Shown piece after piece: positions 7,736 to 17,541 of a stretch of 64,000 nucleotides of DNA (positions are counted from its first letter, which is position 1; each line of letters begins with the position of its first letter). Origin of the DNA: Deltaproteobacteria bacterium (GTDB lineage: Bacteria > SZUA-79 > Acidulodesulfobacterales > Acidulodesulfobacteraceae); NCBI GenBank assembly GCA_023489335.1, contig JAMDCP010000012.1, positions 24,724 to 88,723 on the forward strand, written 5' to 3'. The notes below the pieces were generated by a model. It saw only the letters and a program-made list of their open reading frames with translations. It was not told the origin of the DNA and made no database searches. The translations under genes and the position numbers were made by a program.

Positions 7736-9061
7736 ATGGGAGATGGCAAAAAAAAAGATGCCGCAAAAAATGAAAACGATAATCCTTTTTCAACGCCCGA
7801 AGAAGATAATAATTTCAATTTTAAATGGGACCCCTTAAGAAATATCGCGGACGACCCGAACGAGGTTTTAAAAAGGGTCGATGAACGGTTAGACGGCCTT
7901 GAAAAAGAGTGCTTTAATAATAAAAAAGACAAAAACAATAACCTAGAAAATATATTTAGCCTTCATGGAGTAACAAGAAGAGACTTTCTCAAGTGGAGTT
8001 CTTTTTTAACATCCGCCCTGATGCTCCCCTATATATTTAGGCCGAGAGTGGCAAGAGCCGCCAATATTCTTACCAGAACCCCTTTTATATGGCTTGATAT
8101 GGCGGATTGCATGGGGAACACCGAAGCCTTTATCAGAACCGCTCACCCGACACCCGCCGAAATTATTCTTAATTATGTAAGCGTGAACTATATGGAGTCG
8201 ATAATGGCTCCCGCAGGTTATCAGGCAGAAGCAAGAAGAATAGAAACCGTCAAAAAAGATAAAGGCAAATATATACTTGTCGTTGAAGGCGCTATACCGA
8301 CGGGTCTTAACGGAAAATTTCTTACCATAGGGGCAAAAGGTGATTCCGGTCTGAAAATTGCCAAAGAAACCTCTAAAAATGCAGGAATTATAATTGCGAT
8401 AGGTAATTGCGCTTCCTACGGCGGCATACCTGCCGCACGCCCAAACCCCACCTCGGCCGTCGGCCTCAGCTCCGTTACGAATAGGCAGGTTATAAATATC
8501 CCTGCCTGTCCGGCAAACCCGGTAAATGTCGTAGGCACTTTAGTGGAATATATATTGGTGGGAAAAGCCCCCCAGCTTGACAGCCTTGGAAGGCCGCTCT
8601 GGGCATATTCCGGAAGGCTTCACGATAATTGTTACAGAAGGGGGCATTTTGAAGCAGGCGAATATGTGAGGCACTGGGGCGATGACGGTGCAAAAAAACA
8701 ATATTGCCTATATATGATGGGCTGCAAAGGTCCTTTTACATGGAATAACTGCACCACGGTGGAATATAATCAGGATATAAGTTTCCCTATGAGAGCCGGA
8801 CACGGCTGTATCGGCTGTTCCCAGCCTGCATTCTGGGATAGAATGACCCCGTTCGAGAAGCCCAATGCGGATGCAAAAATCATACTCCCTATGGTCGAGG
8901 CTACCGCCGATGAATTTGGTATGGCGCTTTTTGGAGCGGCGGGCGCCGGAATTGCGGCTCATGCTATATATACGGGCGTTAAAAAGAAAAGGGAATCCAA
9001 AAAAACATCCGAAAAGAAAAAAAGTGATTCGGATAAAAATGATGACAATAATGACAAGTAA
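7736..9061 (+). CDS. [NiFe] hydrogenase small subunit, group 1 membrane-bound
   Basis: 441 residues; AGGAGG lies 7 bases before the ATG. A twin-arginine signal (RRDFLKW, RR at 81-82) directs export, but about 80 hydrophilic residues precede it, which is unusual. The first proximal-cluster motif reads DCMGNTEAF: C125 is present but the canonical second Cys of CXXC is Asn128. Later cluster Cys residues are present (GNCASYGG, PACPANP, HDNCYRRG, MMGCKGPF, NNCTT, HGCIGC). A C-terminal hydrophobic helix (FGMALFGAAGAGIAAHAIY) anchors the protein, followed by a long Lys/Asp tail. It passes electrons from the NiFe site to cytochrome b. The operon continues with the large subunit, cytochrome b and protease. 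Confidence 0.95.
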   Translation: MGDGKKKDAAKNENDNPFSTPEEDNNFNFKWDPLRNIADDPNEVLKRVDERLDGLEKECFNNKKDKNNNLENIFSLHGVTRRDFLKWSSFLTSALMLPYIFRPRVARAANILTRTPFIWLDMADCMGNTEAFIRTAHPTPAEIILNYVSVNYMESIMAPAGYQAEARRIETVKKDKGKYILVVEGAIPTGLNGKFLTIGAKGDSGLKIAKETSKNAGIIIAIGNCASYGGIPAARPNPTSAVGLSSVTNRQVINIPACPANPVNVVGTLVEYILVGKAPQLDSLGRPLWAYSGRLHDNCYRRGHFEAGEYVRHWGDDGAKKQYCLYMMGCKGPFTWNNCTTVEYNQDISFPMRAGHGCIGCSQPAFWDRMTPFEKPNADAKIILPMVEATADEFGMALFGAAGAGIAAHAIYTGVKKKRESKKTSEKKKSDSDKNDDNNDK

Positions 9062-9134
9062 AGAATAAGATAATGTAAATATAAAATTTTCCAAATCAAC
9101 CTAATATAATATTAATAAAATATTTGGAGGATAT

Positions 9135-10820
9135 ATGGCAACAAAGATTATAGTCGACCCTATAACCAGGATAGAGGGACACCTGCGGATAGAAGCTATT
9201 CTTAACGGCAATGAAATAACCGAAGCATATTCATCCGGCACTCTATTTAGGGGGATAGAACTTATACTTAACGGAAGAGCCCCCGAAGATGCAGGGCTTT
9301 TTGCCCAGAGAATCTGCGGGGTCTGTACCTATGCGCACTACGAGGCCGCTACCTGGGCGGTTGAAAACGCGCTCGGCATACATCCTCCAAAAAATGCCAG
9401 AATTGCAAGAAATATATTAAAAGGCGCGCAAATGGTTCAGGACCATTTAGTTCATTTTTACCAGCTTGCAGGCTTAGATTGGGTAGATATAGTATCTGCG
9501 CTTAAAGCCGACCCGAAAAAAACGATGGATTTGGCATATGCCTACACTAAAACGCCTTATAACGCAAGCTTAGCAAGATTCGAAGAGGTAAAAGCAAGGC
9601 TTAATAACTTTGTTAAATCCGGCCAGCTCGGGCCTTTTGCGGGCGGTTATTGGGGAAACCCGTCTTACAAACTCCCTCCCGAAGGAAACCTTTTAATAGC
9701 TTCGCACTATTTAGACAATCTTAATATTTTAAGAATACCCGCTCAAATCATAGCGATTCTGGGAGCAAAAGACCCTCATCCGCAAACCTGTGTAGTCGGC
9801 GGCATTTCGTCTATCGCCGATATAATTAACCCCCAGAGAATGGATGATATATTATTCAGGATAAATAAAATTACAGATTTCGTTAATAATGCATATATTC
9901 CCGACTTACTCACTGCCGCCCAATTTTACAAAGAAGAGGCTCTTCAGGGTATAGGCGGCGGCCTTAAAAACTATCTTGCGTACGGCGCTTTTCCTCAAAC
10001 GGATGATGAAAGTCCTGATAATTATTATTTAATGAGGGGCGTCATACTGGGTAGAGACCTCAGCAAGGTTCATAACTTAGACGAAAAAAAGATAACGGAA
10101 TTCGTTACGCATTCATGGTATAAATACCCGAACGAAAAAATAGGGCTTAACCCGTCCGTCGGTATTACCGACCCGGATTATACAGGCTTGAATAAAGACG
10201 GAAGCCTTAAGGAGGATGAAAAGTACAGCTGGCTTAAATCTCCAAGATATGAAAATAAGGCTATGGAAGTCGGCCCTCTCGCAAGGACGCTTGTTGCTTA
10301 CGCGAAAGGCAATAAAACAATTAAATCATTAGTGGATTATGTTTTAAAAACCGCCGGATTACCAGTAACAGCCCTCTTTTCCACTCTTGGAAGAACGGCG
10401 GCAAGAGGAATAGAAGCGAAATATGTAGCGGATGCATTAGAACCCTGGACTTTAGAACTAATTAAAAATGCGGCGGTGGACCAGACAAGCTGGACAAAGT
10501 ATGATATGCCTTCGAAAGAAATTACGGGAATAGGGCTCGACGAAGCCCCAAGGGGAGCTTTAGGCCACTGGGTAAGAATAAAAAATAAGCAGATAACCCA
10601 TTATCAAATAGTGGTGCCATCGACATGGAATGCTTCTCCGAGAGACGCATTTAACAACCCCGGGGCATATGAAGCGTCTCTTGTGGGAGTTAAACTTGCA
10701 AACGCTTCCGAACCTCTCGAGATTTTGCGAACCGTTCATTCGTTCGACCCATGTTTGGCTTGCGCCGTCCATATAATCGACCCGAAAACAAATGAAATAA
10801 AAAAATATAAAATCTGCTGA
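9135..10820 (+). CDS. [NiFe] hydrogenase large subunit
   Basis: 561 residues carrying the NiFe(CN)2CO active site. The N-terminal L1 motif RICGVCTYAH provides C61 and C64; the C-terminal motif DPCLACAVH provides C540 and C543. All four ligands are Cys, so it is not a [NiFeSe] enzyme. Fifteen residues follow His546; in this family such a tail is cut off by a dedicated protease after nickel insertion, and that protease is encoded two genes downstream. GGAGG precedes the ATG. It should be co-exported with the small subunit through the Tat system, since it has no signal peptide of its own. Confidence 0.97.
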   Translation: MATKIIVDPITRIEGHLRIEAILNGNEITEAYSSGTLFRGIELILNGRAPEDAGLFAQRICGVCTYAHYEAATWAVENALGIHPPKNARIARNILKGAQMVQDHLVHFYQLAGLDWVDIVSALKADPKKTMDLAYAYTKTPYNASLARFEEVKARLNNFVKSGQLGPFAGGYWGNPSYKLPPEGNLLIASHYLDNLNILRIPAQIIAILGAKDPHPQTCVVGGISSIADIINPQRMDDILFRINKITDFVNNAYIPDLLTAAQFYKEEALQGIGGGLKNYLAYGAFPQTDDESPDNYYLMRGVILGRDLSKVHNLDEKKITEFVTHSWYKYPNEKIGLNPSVGITDPDYTGLNKDGSLKEDEKYSWLKSPRYENKAMEVGPLARTLVAYAKGNKTIKSLVDYVLKTAGLPVTALFSTLGRTAARGIEAKYVADALEPWTLELIKNAAVDQTSWTKYDMPSKEITGIGLDEAPRGALGHWVRIKNKQITHYQIVVPSTWNASPRDAFNNPGAYEASLVGVKLANASEPLEILRTVHSFDPCLACAVHIIDPKTNEIKKYKIC

Positions 10821-10887
10821 CGCTGACGCCATTCACGCGTAAGCGGTAATCTATAGCATTTAATTAACTTTTAAAACGGGGTTAATT

Positions 10888-11652
10888 ATGGAAAATAAAG
10901 AAAAAAAATACGGCGATATACAATTAGTTCATAGAATGACGGTTATAAAAAGAATTATACACTGGTCATTCTTTCTTGCCGTCATCAATAACATCGTTAC
11001 CGGTTTTTATATAGCCTATCCGTTTCTTATATTTGGAAAAACCCCTGCGCAATCCGATTCCATTTCAAAAGGGATTATAAATTCGGGAGAAACATATCAG
11101 GCGTTCATAATGACATGGATGAGAGAATTTCATTTTATCGGCGCTGTCATTATAGATGTTATTTTTATCGTCTGGCTGTATCTTGCTTTTTTTTCGTGGA
11201 AAGAGCCTCTTTATAAAAGCTTTATACCTTTCGGAGATAAAATAGCTGAGGCTGGGAGAATGGTCAAGCACTACTTCACGCTTAAAGACAAACCTGAAAC
11301 AACCAGATATCAAGATCCTTTAAATGCCATAATATTCACTATTTTTCATCTGCTTATCTTACTTCAAATGGTAACGGGATTCCAGATGTATGTGGCTTCG
11401 TTTACCGGAACTTCGGCCGTAGGCGGTTGGTGGCCGTGGCTTATGCATTTTACGACCGACTGGACGCTTGTCGTATTCGGCGGACTGACGGGCGTTACCC
11501 TTGTTCATCTGTTTACAATGTGGCTGATTATAATATTCATAGTTTATCATATTTACACAGAGGTCTGGCGTTCGGTAATGTGGAAAGAGGGGGACATTCT
11601 GATACCGTTCGGTGGGTATAAATATATCAGAAACAAAACAGAATCCGAATAA
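10888..11652 (+). CDS. Hydrogenase b-type cytochrome subunit
   Basis: 254 residues with four predicted membrane helices (near residues 25-45, 85-110, 150-175 and 200-225) and conserved histidines, including RIIHW near residue 26, FHLLIL near 153 and YHIYTEVW near 226. These fit a di-heme cytochrome b that takes electrons from the periplasmic hydrogenase and reduces quinone. It directly follows the large-subunit gene. It ends just before the maturation protease gene; a possible upstream start of that gene would overlap it. Confidence 0.92.
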   Translation: MENKEKKYGDIQLVHRMTVIKRIIHWSFFLAVINNIVTGFYIAYPFLIFGKTPAQSDSISKGIINSGETYQAFIMTWMREFHFIGAVIIDVIFIVWLYLAFFSWKEPLYKSFIPFGDKIAEAGRMVKHYFTLKDKPETTRYQDPLNAIIFTIFHLLILLQMVTGFQMYVASFTGTSAVGGWWPWLMHFTTDWTLVVFGGLTGVTLVHLFTMWLIIIFIVYHIYTEVWRSVMWKEGDILIPFGGYKYIRNKTESE

Positions 11653-11677
11653 ATGGAGAATAAACGGGATTTTACTT

Positions 11678-12187
11678 ATGACGGGAATTATAGGAATCGG
11701 AAACCTGCTTCTAAAAGACGAAGGATTTGGGATTCATTTTGTCCATTATCTTAGAAAAAAATATATTTTTGGCTTAAACCTGAGGATAATCGACGGAAGC
11801 ACAATGGGCTACGGGCTTTTAGACGACATATTTAACTTAGATAATATTATCGTCATAGATGCAATTAAAACAGACGAAAAGCCTGGAAGCATATTTAAAT
11901 TCGACGGCGAAAGCATCCCCGTTGATCTAATGAAAAAAACAGCCCATGATGTAGAATTTATCGATGTCATAACCATGTGCAGCCTTCAGGGGCATAACCC
12001 AAGGATAACGATTTTTGCAATATCCCCCGAAGATATAATTAATGTTGGAATGGATATTTCCCCTCCCTTAAAAAACGCTATGCCGCATCTCGAAGCTCTC
12101 GTTTTGGAAGAGATAAAGCCGTTGGGCATAGAATGGAGCATAAATCCCGAATACCTTCAAATTGCCGAATTTCAACCTTTAATTTAA
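11678..12187 (+). CDS. Hydrogenase maturation protease
   Basis: About 169 residues. The family begins with a short strand and GIGN, seen here as MTGIIGIGNLLLKDEGFG; the Glu17-type and Asp ligands that sense nickel are supplied by DEGFG and IDGS...VIDAI. It cleaves the C-terminal tail of the large subunit after nickel insertion. An ATG 66 bases upstream (11612) keeps the frame open but overlaps cytochrome b and adds residues not expected in the family, so the ATG at 11678 is preferred. This is the last gene of the operon; hypF converges on it with only 6 bases between the two stop codons. Confidence 0.88.
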   Translation: MTGIIGIGNLLLKDEGFGIHFVHYLRKKYIFGLNLRIIDGSTMGYGLLDDIFNLDNIIVIDAIKTDEKPGSIFKFDGESIPVDLMKKTAHDVEFIDVITMCSLQGHNPRITIFAISPEDIINVGMDISPPLKNAMPHLEALVLEEIKPLGIEWSINPEYLQIAEFQPLI

Positions 12188-12193
12188 ATCTGA

Positions 12194-14710
12194 TTAATCT
12201 ATAATTCCGCCGTAGACTGCCTGTCCAAAAGAAATTCCGCCGTCATTGGGAGGGATTTTTTTGTTGAAAAAGGTATTAAATCCGTTCTTTTTTAGAATTT
12301 TAGCAGTTTTATCCAATAAAAAAGTGTTTTGAAATACTCCCCCGCTTAGACAAACATTTTTGCAATCTATTCTTAAAGCCATATCTCTTATAATGAAAGC
12401 AAGAGTGTTTATAAATCTGCCCGCGATATTTTTATACAGCATATCGGGTAATTTATTCAATTCATATGTATTAATTGAATTATTACCGCCGGTTTTTAAA
12501 TCATCCGAATTATTAATAATGATTTTAACGATATTGTTAAACATAGGGCTATAATCGATTATAAAAAGACCGTCAGTTTTATCATAGCTTATATCATATT
12601 CAAAAAAATCGGTTTTATTTATTTGGCCGTCATGTTTCTCGCCGTCCCCTACGCCGCATAGATCCTCCAAATACATTGCCGCCTCCCCCTCATAAGAAAT
12701 ATCCCCCCTGAATCCGCATAAACACGAAACGGCGTCAAAAATTCTTCCGCAGGAAGACGAGTAAGGAGAATTAATCCCGCTATTCCACATCTTTAAAAAT
12801 ACTTTGATGTTTTCTATGGAAAGGCCTGTTAAATTCGCAATAGTTTTAAGTTTAAAACCGTCAATGGTTCCAACTTCATTTTTAAAAAAAAGTCCGAACA
12901 GAATGCTCAAAAGAACCCTCTGCGGCGACCTGACGGCTTTATCCCCTCCCAAAAGCCTGAATTTTTTGAAACTCCCGACCCTTTTTAAATCGACATAGCT
13001 TCCCTTAAAAAATTCTCCTCCCCAAATACTTCCGTCATCCCCGTAACCTGTCCCATCGAATGCCGCGCCGAAAACATTATCCTTTAACTCTAACCCGTTT
13101 TCGGCCATACACGAAATAATATGAGCCCTGTGATGCTGCAGGGACACACATTTTATGCCTTCTTTCGCGGCCTTTTCTTTAGCCCACTTCGTATTTTCAT
13201 AAGCGGGATGGCTATCGCAAACTATAACTTCGGGTTTGAAATTATAAAACCTTTCAAAATCTTCCACATTTTCGGTAAAATTAACAAAACTGTCCATATT
13301 GTCCAGGTCGCCGTTATGCTGGCTTAATATAACCGCTCCCCCGCCGCCCTTACCCTCGCTTTTATATGAGATTGCAAATGTGTTTTTAAGGAAAGAACCT
13401 GCCGATAAAACATTTCTTTTTAACTTAAAAGGCAATTTAACGGTATCCGGAACATAGCCCCTCGAACGCCTGATAAAAAACCAATCTTCGCCGACCGCTT
13501 TTATAACCGAATCGTCACACCTTCTATGAATATCCCTATTATGAATCAAAAAACCGTCCGCTATAGATTTCAATTTACGAATCGCCTCCCCGTTATCTTT
13601 CACTATAGGCTCTCCCCCTATATTTGCAGATGTTGCGACCAGCGGTTTATCAAAAAAATTAAAAATAATATAATGGATCGGAGCATAAGGCAAAAATATA
13701 CCTATATTTTTCATTCCGCAATTCACAAAATAAGACAGGTTTCCTTTATCTCTTAATAAAACAATGGGCCTTTCCTTCGATAACATTAATGATGACGAAA
13801 TATTGTCTAAATAGGCATATTTTAAAACCCCGTTGGCTCCATAGATGTCTTTAAGCATAACGGCAAAGGGTTTGGCCGGCCTATTTTTTCTCTCTCTTAA
13901 CAATTTAACCGCTTTATCGTTTGTGGCATCGGCCATTAAATGAAAACCGCCGATTCCTTTAACACAGACAATACCGCCGTTCCTTAAAAGTTCTACCGTA
14001 GATTTTATAGCCTTAAAACCTTGCGCCCTGTTTGCATAATTTAATGAATTTAACGGCTGGAGCGGCTGGAGCGGTTTACCCGATAAATTATCATTTAAAA
14101 TAAATTCGACCTCCGGCCCGCACAAAAAGCATCCATTAGGCTCTGCGTGAAACCTCCTGTTTAATGGATTTTTATACTCGCCAGCGCAAACGGAACACAT
14201 TTTAAACTTATCCATAACGGTCGAAACCCTATCGTACGGCATCCCCTTAATTATCGTAAATCTTGGGCCGCAATCGGTGCAATTTATGAATGGATACAGG
14301 TATCTCCTGTTAACCGGATTTAAAAGCTCCTTTAAACATTCATCGCATATTGCAATATCCGGAGATACGGTTAAGTTTTGGTTTCCCTGAGCATTTTTTC
14401 TATTACATTTTTTGTCCGATTCTTGAATTTTAAAATCGCTATAAAAGGCGGGTTTTTTAAAATGTAAGGTTTTGGTGTTTATAACCGCCAGAGGCGGCTT
14501 TTCTAAATCTAAAGATTTTATAAAACTTGCTAAATCGTTTTCGTTTCCCTCGGCATCGATTGATACTCCGCCTAAATCATTTAAAACATTACCTCTGATA
14601 GAATGCCTTTTTGCAAGCCTGAAAACAAAGGGTCTAAAGCCCACGCCTTGAACCCTTCCAGATAATTTAATTATAGCCCTTTTAATATCCGCATTATTTT
14701 GCATTTTCAA
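12194..14710 (-). CDS. hypF: Carbamoyltransferase HypF
   Basis: 838 residues, somewhat longer than typical HypF (about 750-780). Domains in order are: acylphosphatase-like (about 10-100, VQGVGFRPFVF), two zinc-finger motifs (CDECLKELLNPVNRRY with INCTDCGPR; CSVCAGEYKNP with GCFLCGP), a YrdC-like domain (about 230-400) and a Kae1-like C-terminal domain ending in LSGGVFQNTFLL and the GGISFGQAVYGG segment. It converts carbamoyl phosphate into a carbamoyl group transferred to HypE for CN ligand synthesis. It is the last gene of hypC-hypD-hypE-hypF. Confidence 0.96.
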   Translation of the reverse strand: MKMQNNADIKRAIIKLSGRVQGVGFRPFVFRLAKRHSIRGNVLNDLGGVSIDAEGNENDLASFIKSLDLEKPPLAVINTKTLHFKKPAFYSDFKIQESDKKCNRKNAQGNQNLTVSPDIAICDECLKELLNPVNRRYLYPFINCTDCGPRFTIIKGMPYDRVSTVMDKFKMCSVCAGEYKNPLNRRFHAEPNGCFLCGPEVEFILNDNLSGKPLQPLQPLNSLNYANRAQGFKAIKSTVELLRNGGIVCVKGIGGFHLMADATNDKAVKLLRERKNRPAKPFAVMLKDIYGANGVLKYAYLDNISSSLMLSKERPIVLLRDKGNLSYFVNCGMKNIGIFLPYAPIHYIIFNFFDKPLVATSANIGGEPIVKDNGEAIRKLKSIADGFLIHNRDIHRRCDDSVIKAVGEDWFFIRRSRGYVPDTVKLPFKLKRNVLSAGSFLKNTFAISYKSEGKGGGGAVILSQHNGDLDNMDSFVNFTENVEDFERFYNFKPEVIVCDSHPAYENTKWAKEKAAKEGIKCVSLQHHRAHIISCMAENGLELKDNVFGAAFDGTGYGDDGSIWGGEFFKGSYVDLKRVGSFKKFRLLGGDKAVRSPQRVLLSILFGLFFKNEVGTIDGFKLKTIANLTGLSIENIKVFLKMWNSGINSPYSSSCGRIFDAVSCLCGFRGDISYEGEAAMYLEDLCGVGDGEKHDGQINKTDFFEYDISYDKTDGLFIIDYSPMFNNIVKIIINNSDDLKTGGNNSINTYELNKLPDMLYKNIAGRFINTLAFIIRDMALRIDCKNVCLSGGVFQNTFLLDKTAKILKKNGFNTFFNKKIPPNDGGISFGQAVYGGIID

Positions 14711-14731
14711 AAATGTTATTCTTATTCTTCA

Positions 14732-15805
14732 TCAGCAAATTCTTGGTAATAGTTCGCCCGATGGATAATCCAATAATTTATTAATCCCGTAAATACCCCG
14801 TAAAATTACCTTGCCTTTTAATTGATTGTTATCTTTACCGTTACCGCCCACGATTCCTATCGCCCCCGCATTTTTGCCGAGCGGGTGGGATTTAAGAATA
14901 TCCAGAGCCTTTTTTGCATGCTCCTGCTTGACTGCAAAAACAGCCGTACCCTCGCATGCGAGTTGATACGGTTCAAAACCCAAAAGCTCGCAAAAACCCT
15001 TCACGCTGTCCCTTACCGGTATCTTATCCTCTTCTATATAAATAGAAACACCCGCCGTTGCGGCCCACTCGTTAAGAACAGCGGCAAGCCCGCCTCTCGT
15101 GGCATCTCTTATAGCGCTGACGGCGACCCCCCGTTTCAAGACCGCATCTATCATATCCCATAAGGAAGCGCAATCGCTTTCCGTTTCCACATCCATATCT
15201 ATGCCGTCTCTTTGTGACATAATGGCGCTTCCATGGTCTCCTATATCCCCTGAAACGATAATGACATCCCCGTCTGCTATATTATAAACGGAAATGTTGC
15301 CGTATAAAACCTCGCCTATCCCGCTTGTGTTTATAAAAATACCGTCCGCTTTTCCTCTTGGAACAACCTTTGTATCCCCCGTTACAATCCTGGCCCCGCT
15401 TTTTTTTGCCTCTTGAGCCGCCGAATTTATAATCTTTTTTAAATCTCCCGTTAAAAATCCTTCTTCTATTATAAGCCCTAAACTTAAAAAAAGCGGTTTT
15501 GCCCCCATAACGGAAAGGTCGTTTACCGTTCCCGCAACGGACAATTTTCCTATATCGCCGCCCTTAAAAAAAATTGGACTTACCGTGAAGCTGTCGGTAG
15601 TAAAGGCTATTTTTTGCGGGGAATTTAAAATCGTGGCATCTTCCAATAATTTTATTTGATTTTTTGCATTACCTTTATATAAACCCGCGCCGTAAAGTTC
15701 CTTAAAAAGTATATTATTAATTAATTGGGAGGTCTCTTTTCCGCCGCCGCCGTGGGAAAGCAAAATTTTTTCATCTTCATCATTGTTTAATTTTTTAGAA
15801 TTCAT
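14732..15805 (-). CDS. hypE: Carbamoyl dehydratase HypE
   Basis: 357 residues of the PurM/AIR synthase-like fold. The N-terminal LLSHGGGGKETSQLI motif and TTDSFTVSP are typical, and the protein ends in LLPRIC, whose terminal Cys receives the carbamoyl group from HypF and is dehydrated to thiocyanate. The CN group is then passed to iron on the HypC-HypD complex. It lies 21 bases upstream of hypF and 86 bases after hypD on the minus strand. Confidence 0.97.
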   Translation of the reverse strand: MNSKKLNNDEDEKILLSHGGGGKETSQLINNILFKELYGAGLYKGNAKNQIKLLEDATILNSPQKIAFTTDSFTVSPIFFKGGDIGKLSVAGTVNDLSVMGAKPLFLSLGLIIEEGFLTGDLKKIINSAAQEAKKSGARIVTGDTKVVPRGKADGIFINTSGIGEVLYGNISVYNIADGDVIIVSGDIGDHGSAIMSQRDGIDMDVETESDCASLWDMIDAVLKRGVAVSAIRDATRGGLAAVLNEWAATAGVSIYIEEDKIPVRDSVKGFCELLGFEPYQLACEGTAVFAVKQEHAKKALDILKSHPLGKNAGAIGIVGGNGKDNNQLKGKVILRGIYGINKLLDYPSGELLPRIC

Positions 15806-15891
15806 AAATTTATAATTTATAAATGTTTAATGGTTGCATAAAATTTTTAAAGCCGCTATTTATATAATAATAGATAATAATAGAATAGGGA

Positions 15892-16998
15892 TTAAAAATT
15901 ACGGTATTTATAATATGCCGCGCACGCCCCCTCAAAAGAAACCATACACGCCCCGATTGGATTTTCGGGGGTGCAGACTCCGTCAAAGAGGGGGCAATCG
16001 TCCGGCTTCAGCCTTCCTTTAAGTATTTCCCCGCATTTACAAGCCGCATTTTCTTTAGCATCATAGGCTGACTCCCCCAATTTATCCGCAAAAACATATT
16101 CGGCATCAAAAACCTTAAACTCATCCTTTAGTTTTAACCCGCTTTTTGGAATATTTCCAAACCCCCTCCATTCGAACTCGCCTCTTACCTCAAAATATTT
16201 ATTGACCAAATCCTGCGCCTTTTTATTTCCCGTTTCTTTAACCGCCCTTTTATATGCAATCTCCACCTTTGGCGCATTACCTTCAACCTGCCTTACTATC
16301 AAAAGCGTCCCGCTTAAAATATCATAAGGTTCAAATCCGGCAATAACCGCCGCTTTTTTATACTTTAACGGAATATCTTCATAAATGCCGCTTCCCGTGA
16401 TAACGCTTACATGTCCGGGGCAGATAAATCCGTCTATTAAATTGTCGTTAGAATCTAAAATAGCGTTTATAGGCGGAGGAACAAGAACATGATTAATATA
16501 AAAGAATATATTGCCGATTTTTTTTGCTATTACCTCTTCAAGAAGGGCTGCCGTCATCGGCGTTGTCGTTTCAAACCCGATTGCAAAAAAAACAATCTTT
16601 TTATCCTTATTGCTTTTATCCGCCGCGATTTTTATAATATCGAGCGGAGAGTATATCATTCTTATGTCTCTTCCTTTAGCCCTCTCTTTTATTAGCGAAC
16701 TATGCGTTCCCGGAACCCGCATCATATCGCCGTAAGCCGCAAGTATAACATCGGGCAAACTTGCAATTTCTATAGCAGTATCGATTCTTTTTACAGGCAT
16801 AACGCAAACGGGACAGCCCGGGCCGTGAAGAAAGTTTATTTTGTCTTTAAGGAGGGTGTTTAATCCGTATTTCATAATGGAATGTGTATGCCCGCCGCAT
16901 ATTTCCATTATATTTATCGTTTTTTTGGCCTCGCTGCTTATTAGACAGGTTAACCGTTCTATATCGTCTTTTTGCTTAAAAGAGGAATATATGCTCAT
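15892..16998 (-). CDS. hypD: Hydrogenase assembly scaffold HypD
   Basis: 368 residues, the normal size. It has the redox-active ICGGHTHS and GPGCPVCVMP motifs (about residues 33 and 61), the FFAIGFETTTP segment and the C-terminal Cys-rich region (CKCGEILKG, DCPLF, VCTPENPIGACMVS) that binds a [4Fe-4S] cluster. HypD with HypC builds the Fe(CN)2CO unit. It starts 22 bases after hypC. Confidence 0.97.
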   Translation of the reverse strand: MSIYSSFKQKDDIERLTCLISSEAKKTINIMEICGGHTHSIMKYGLNTLLKDKINFLHGPGCPVCVMPVKRIDTAIEIASLPDVILAAYGDMMRVPGTHSSLIKERAKGRDIRMIYSPLDIIKIAADKSNKDKKIVFFAIGFETTTPMTAALLEEVIAKKIGNIFFYINHVLVPPPINAILDSNDNLIDGFICPGHVSVITGSGIYEDIPLKYKKAAVIAGFEPYDILSGTLLIVRQVEGNAPKVEIAYKRAVKETGNKKAQDLVNKYFEVRGEFEWRGFGNIPKSGLKLKDEFKVFDAEYVFADKLGESAYDAKENAACKCGEILKGRLKPDDCPLFDGVCTPENPIGACMVSFEGACAAYYKYRNF

Positions 16999-17020
16999 TC
17001 TGACCCGTTCTAACCGGTTC

Positions 17021-17254
17021 TTAATCCATGTTTATTTTATTTTCGATTTCCTTAAATAAATTAAGGCTTTCTATTGCTTCGTCTTCGTCTATTTTTTGCA
17101 TTGCGTAGCCTACATGGATAAGCAGATAATCGCCTATTTTAGCCTGCTCCTCCAAAAGCATGGTGGACACAAGTCTTTTGGAACCCATAGTATCGACGAC
17201 GGCTTTTGTTTCGTCTTTTATTTCTACCACTCTGGAAGGGATTGCGAGACACAT
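17021..17254 (-). CDS. hypC: Hydrogenase assembly chaperone HypC
   Basis: 77 residues starting MCLAIPSRVVEI; the Cys2 exposed after Met removal binds iron and the immature large subunit. The internal GDYLLIHVGYAMQKIDEDEA segment is characteristic of the family. It is the first gene of hypC-hypD-hypE-hypF and lies behind a good predicted promoter. Confidence 0.97.
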   Translation of the reverse strand: MCLAIPSRVVEIKDETKAVVDTMGSKRLVSTMLLEEQAKIGDYLLIHVGYAMQKIDEDEAIESLNLFKEIENKINMD

Positions 17255-17308
17255 TAATTATGTCCAAGTATAAATTAAATTGATAGTTCGATACCGCTTT
17301 TGTTTATT

Positions 17309-17337
17309 ATTTTATCCTGTTTATTTATAAAATTCAA
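17309..17337 (-). promoter_or_regulatory. Predicted promoter of hypCDEF
   Basis: On the minus strand TTGAAT (17337-17332) and TAAAAT (17314-17309) are separated by 17 bases, a close sigma70-type match. The start codon of hypC is about 50 bases downstream. Confidence 0.6.
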
Positions 17338-17541
17338 TGTATAAAGAGATAATGGCAAATTAAATTATTTAATGGACTTTATATAAAAAATAAGTTAAGA
17401 TAATGTTCACTATTTTTTACTTATATAGTTTATCATATTGCATGTTTTACATGTCGTTTTCTGTCTAAATTCCGTAAAAATCATACAGGGCATCGATAAT
17501 ACAATAATATAAAGCCGATGTTCTACTATTTTGAGGCTTCT

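Noticed and set aside
8708-9094. Antisense frame across the hydrogenase small subunit
   Set aside because: It has no family features and lies opposite a clear gene; it is a shadow of the GC-patterned codons.
9135-10820. A [NiFeSe] hydrogenase
   Set aside because: The C-terminal ligand motif is DPCLAC with ordinary Cys codons and no TGA.
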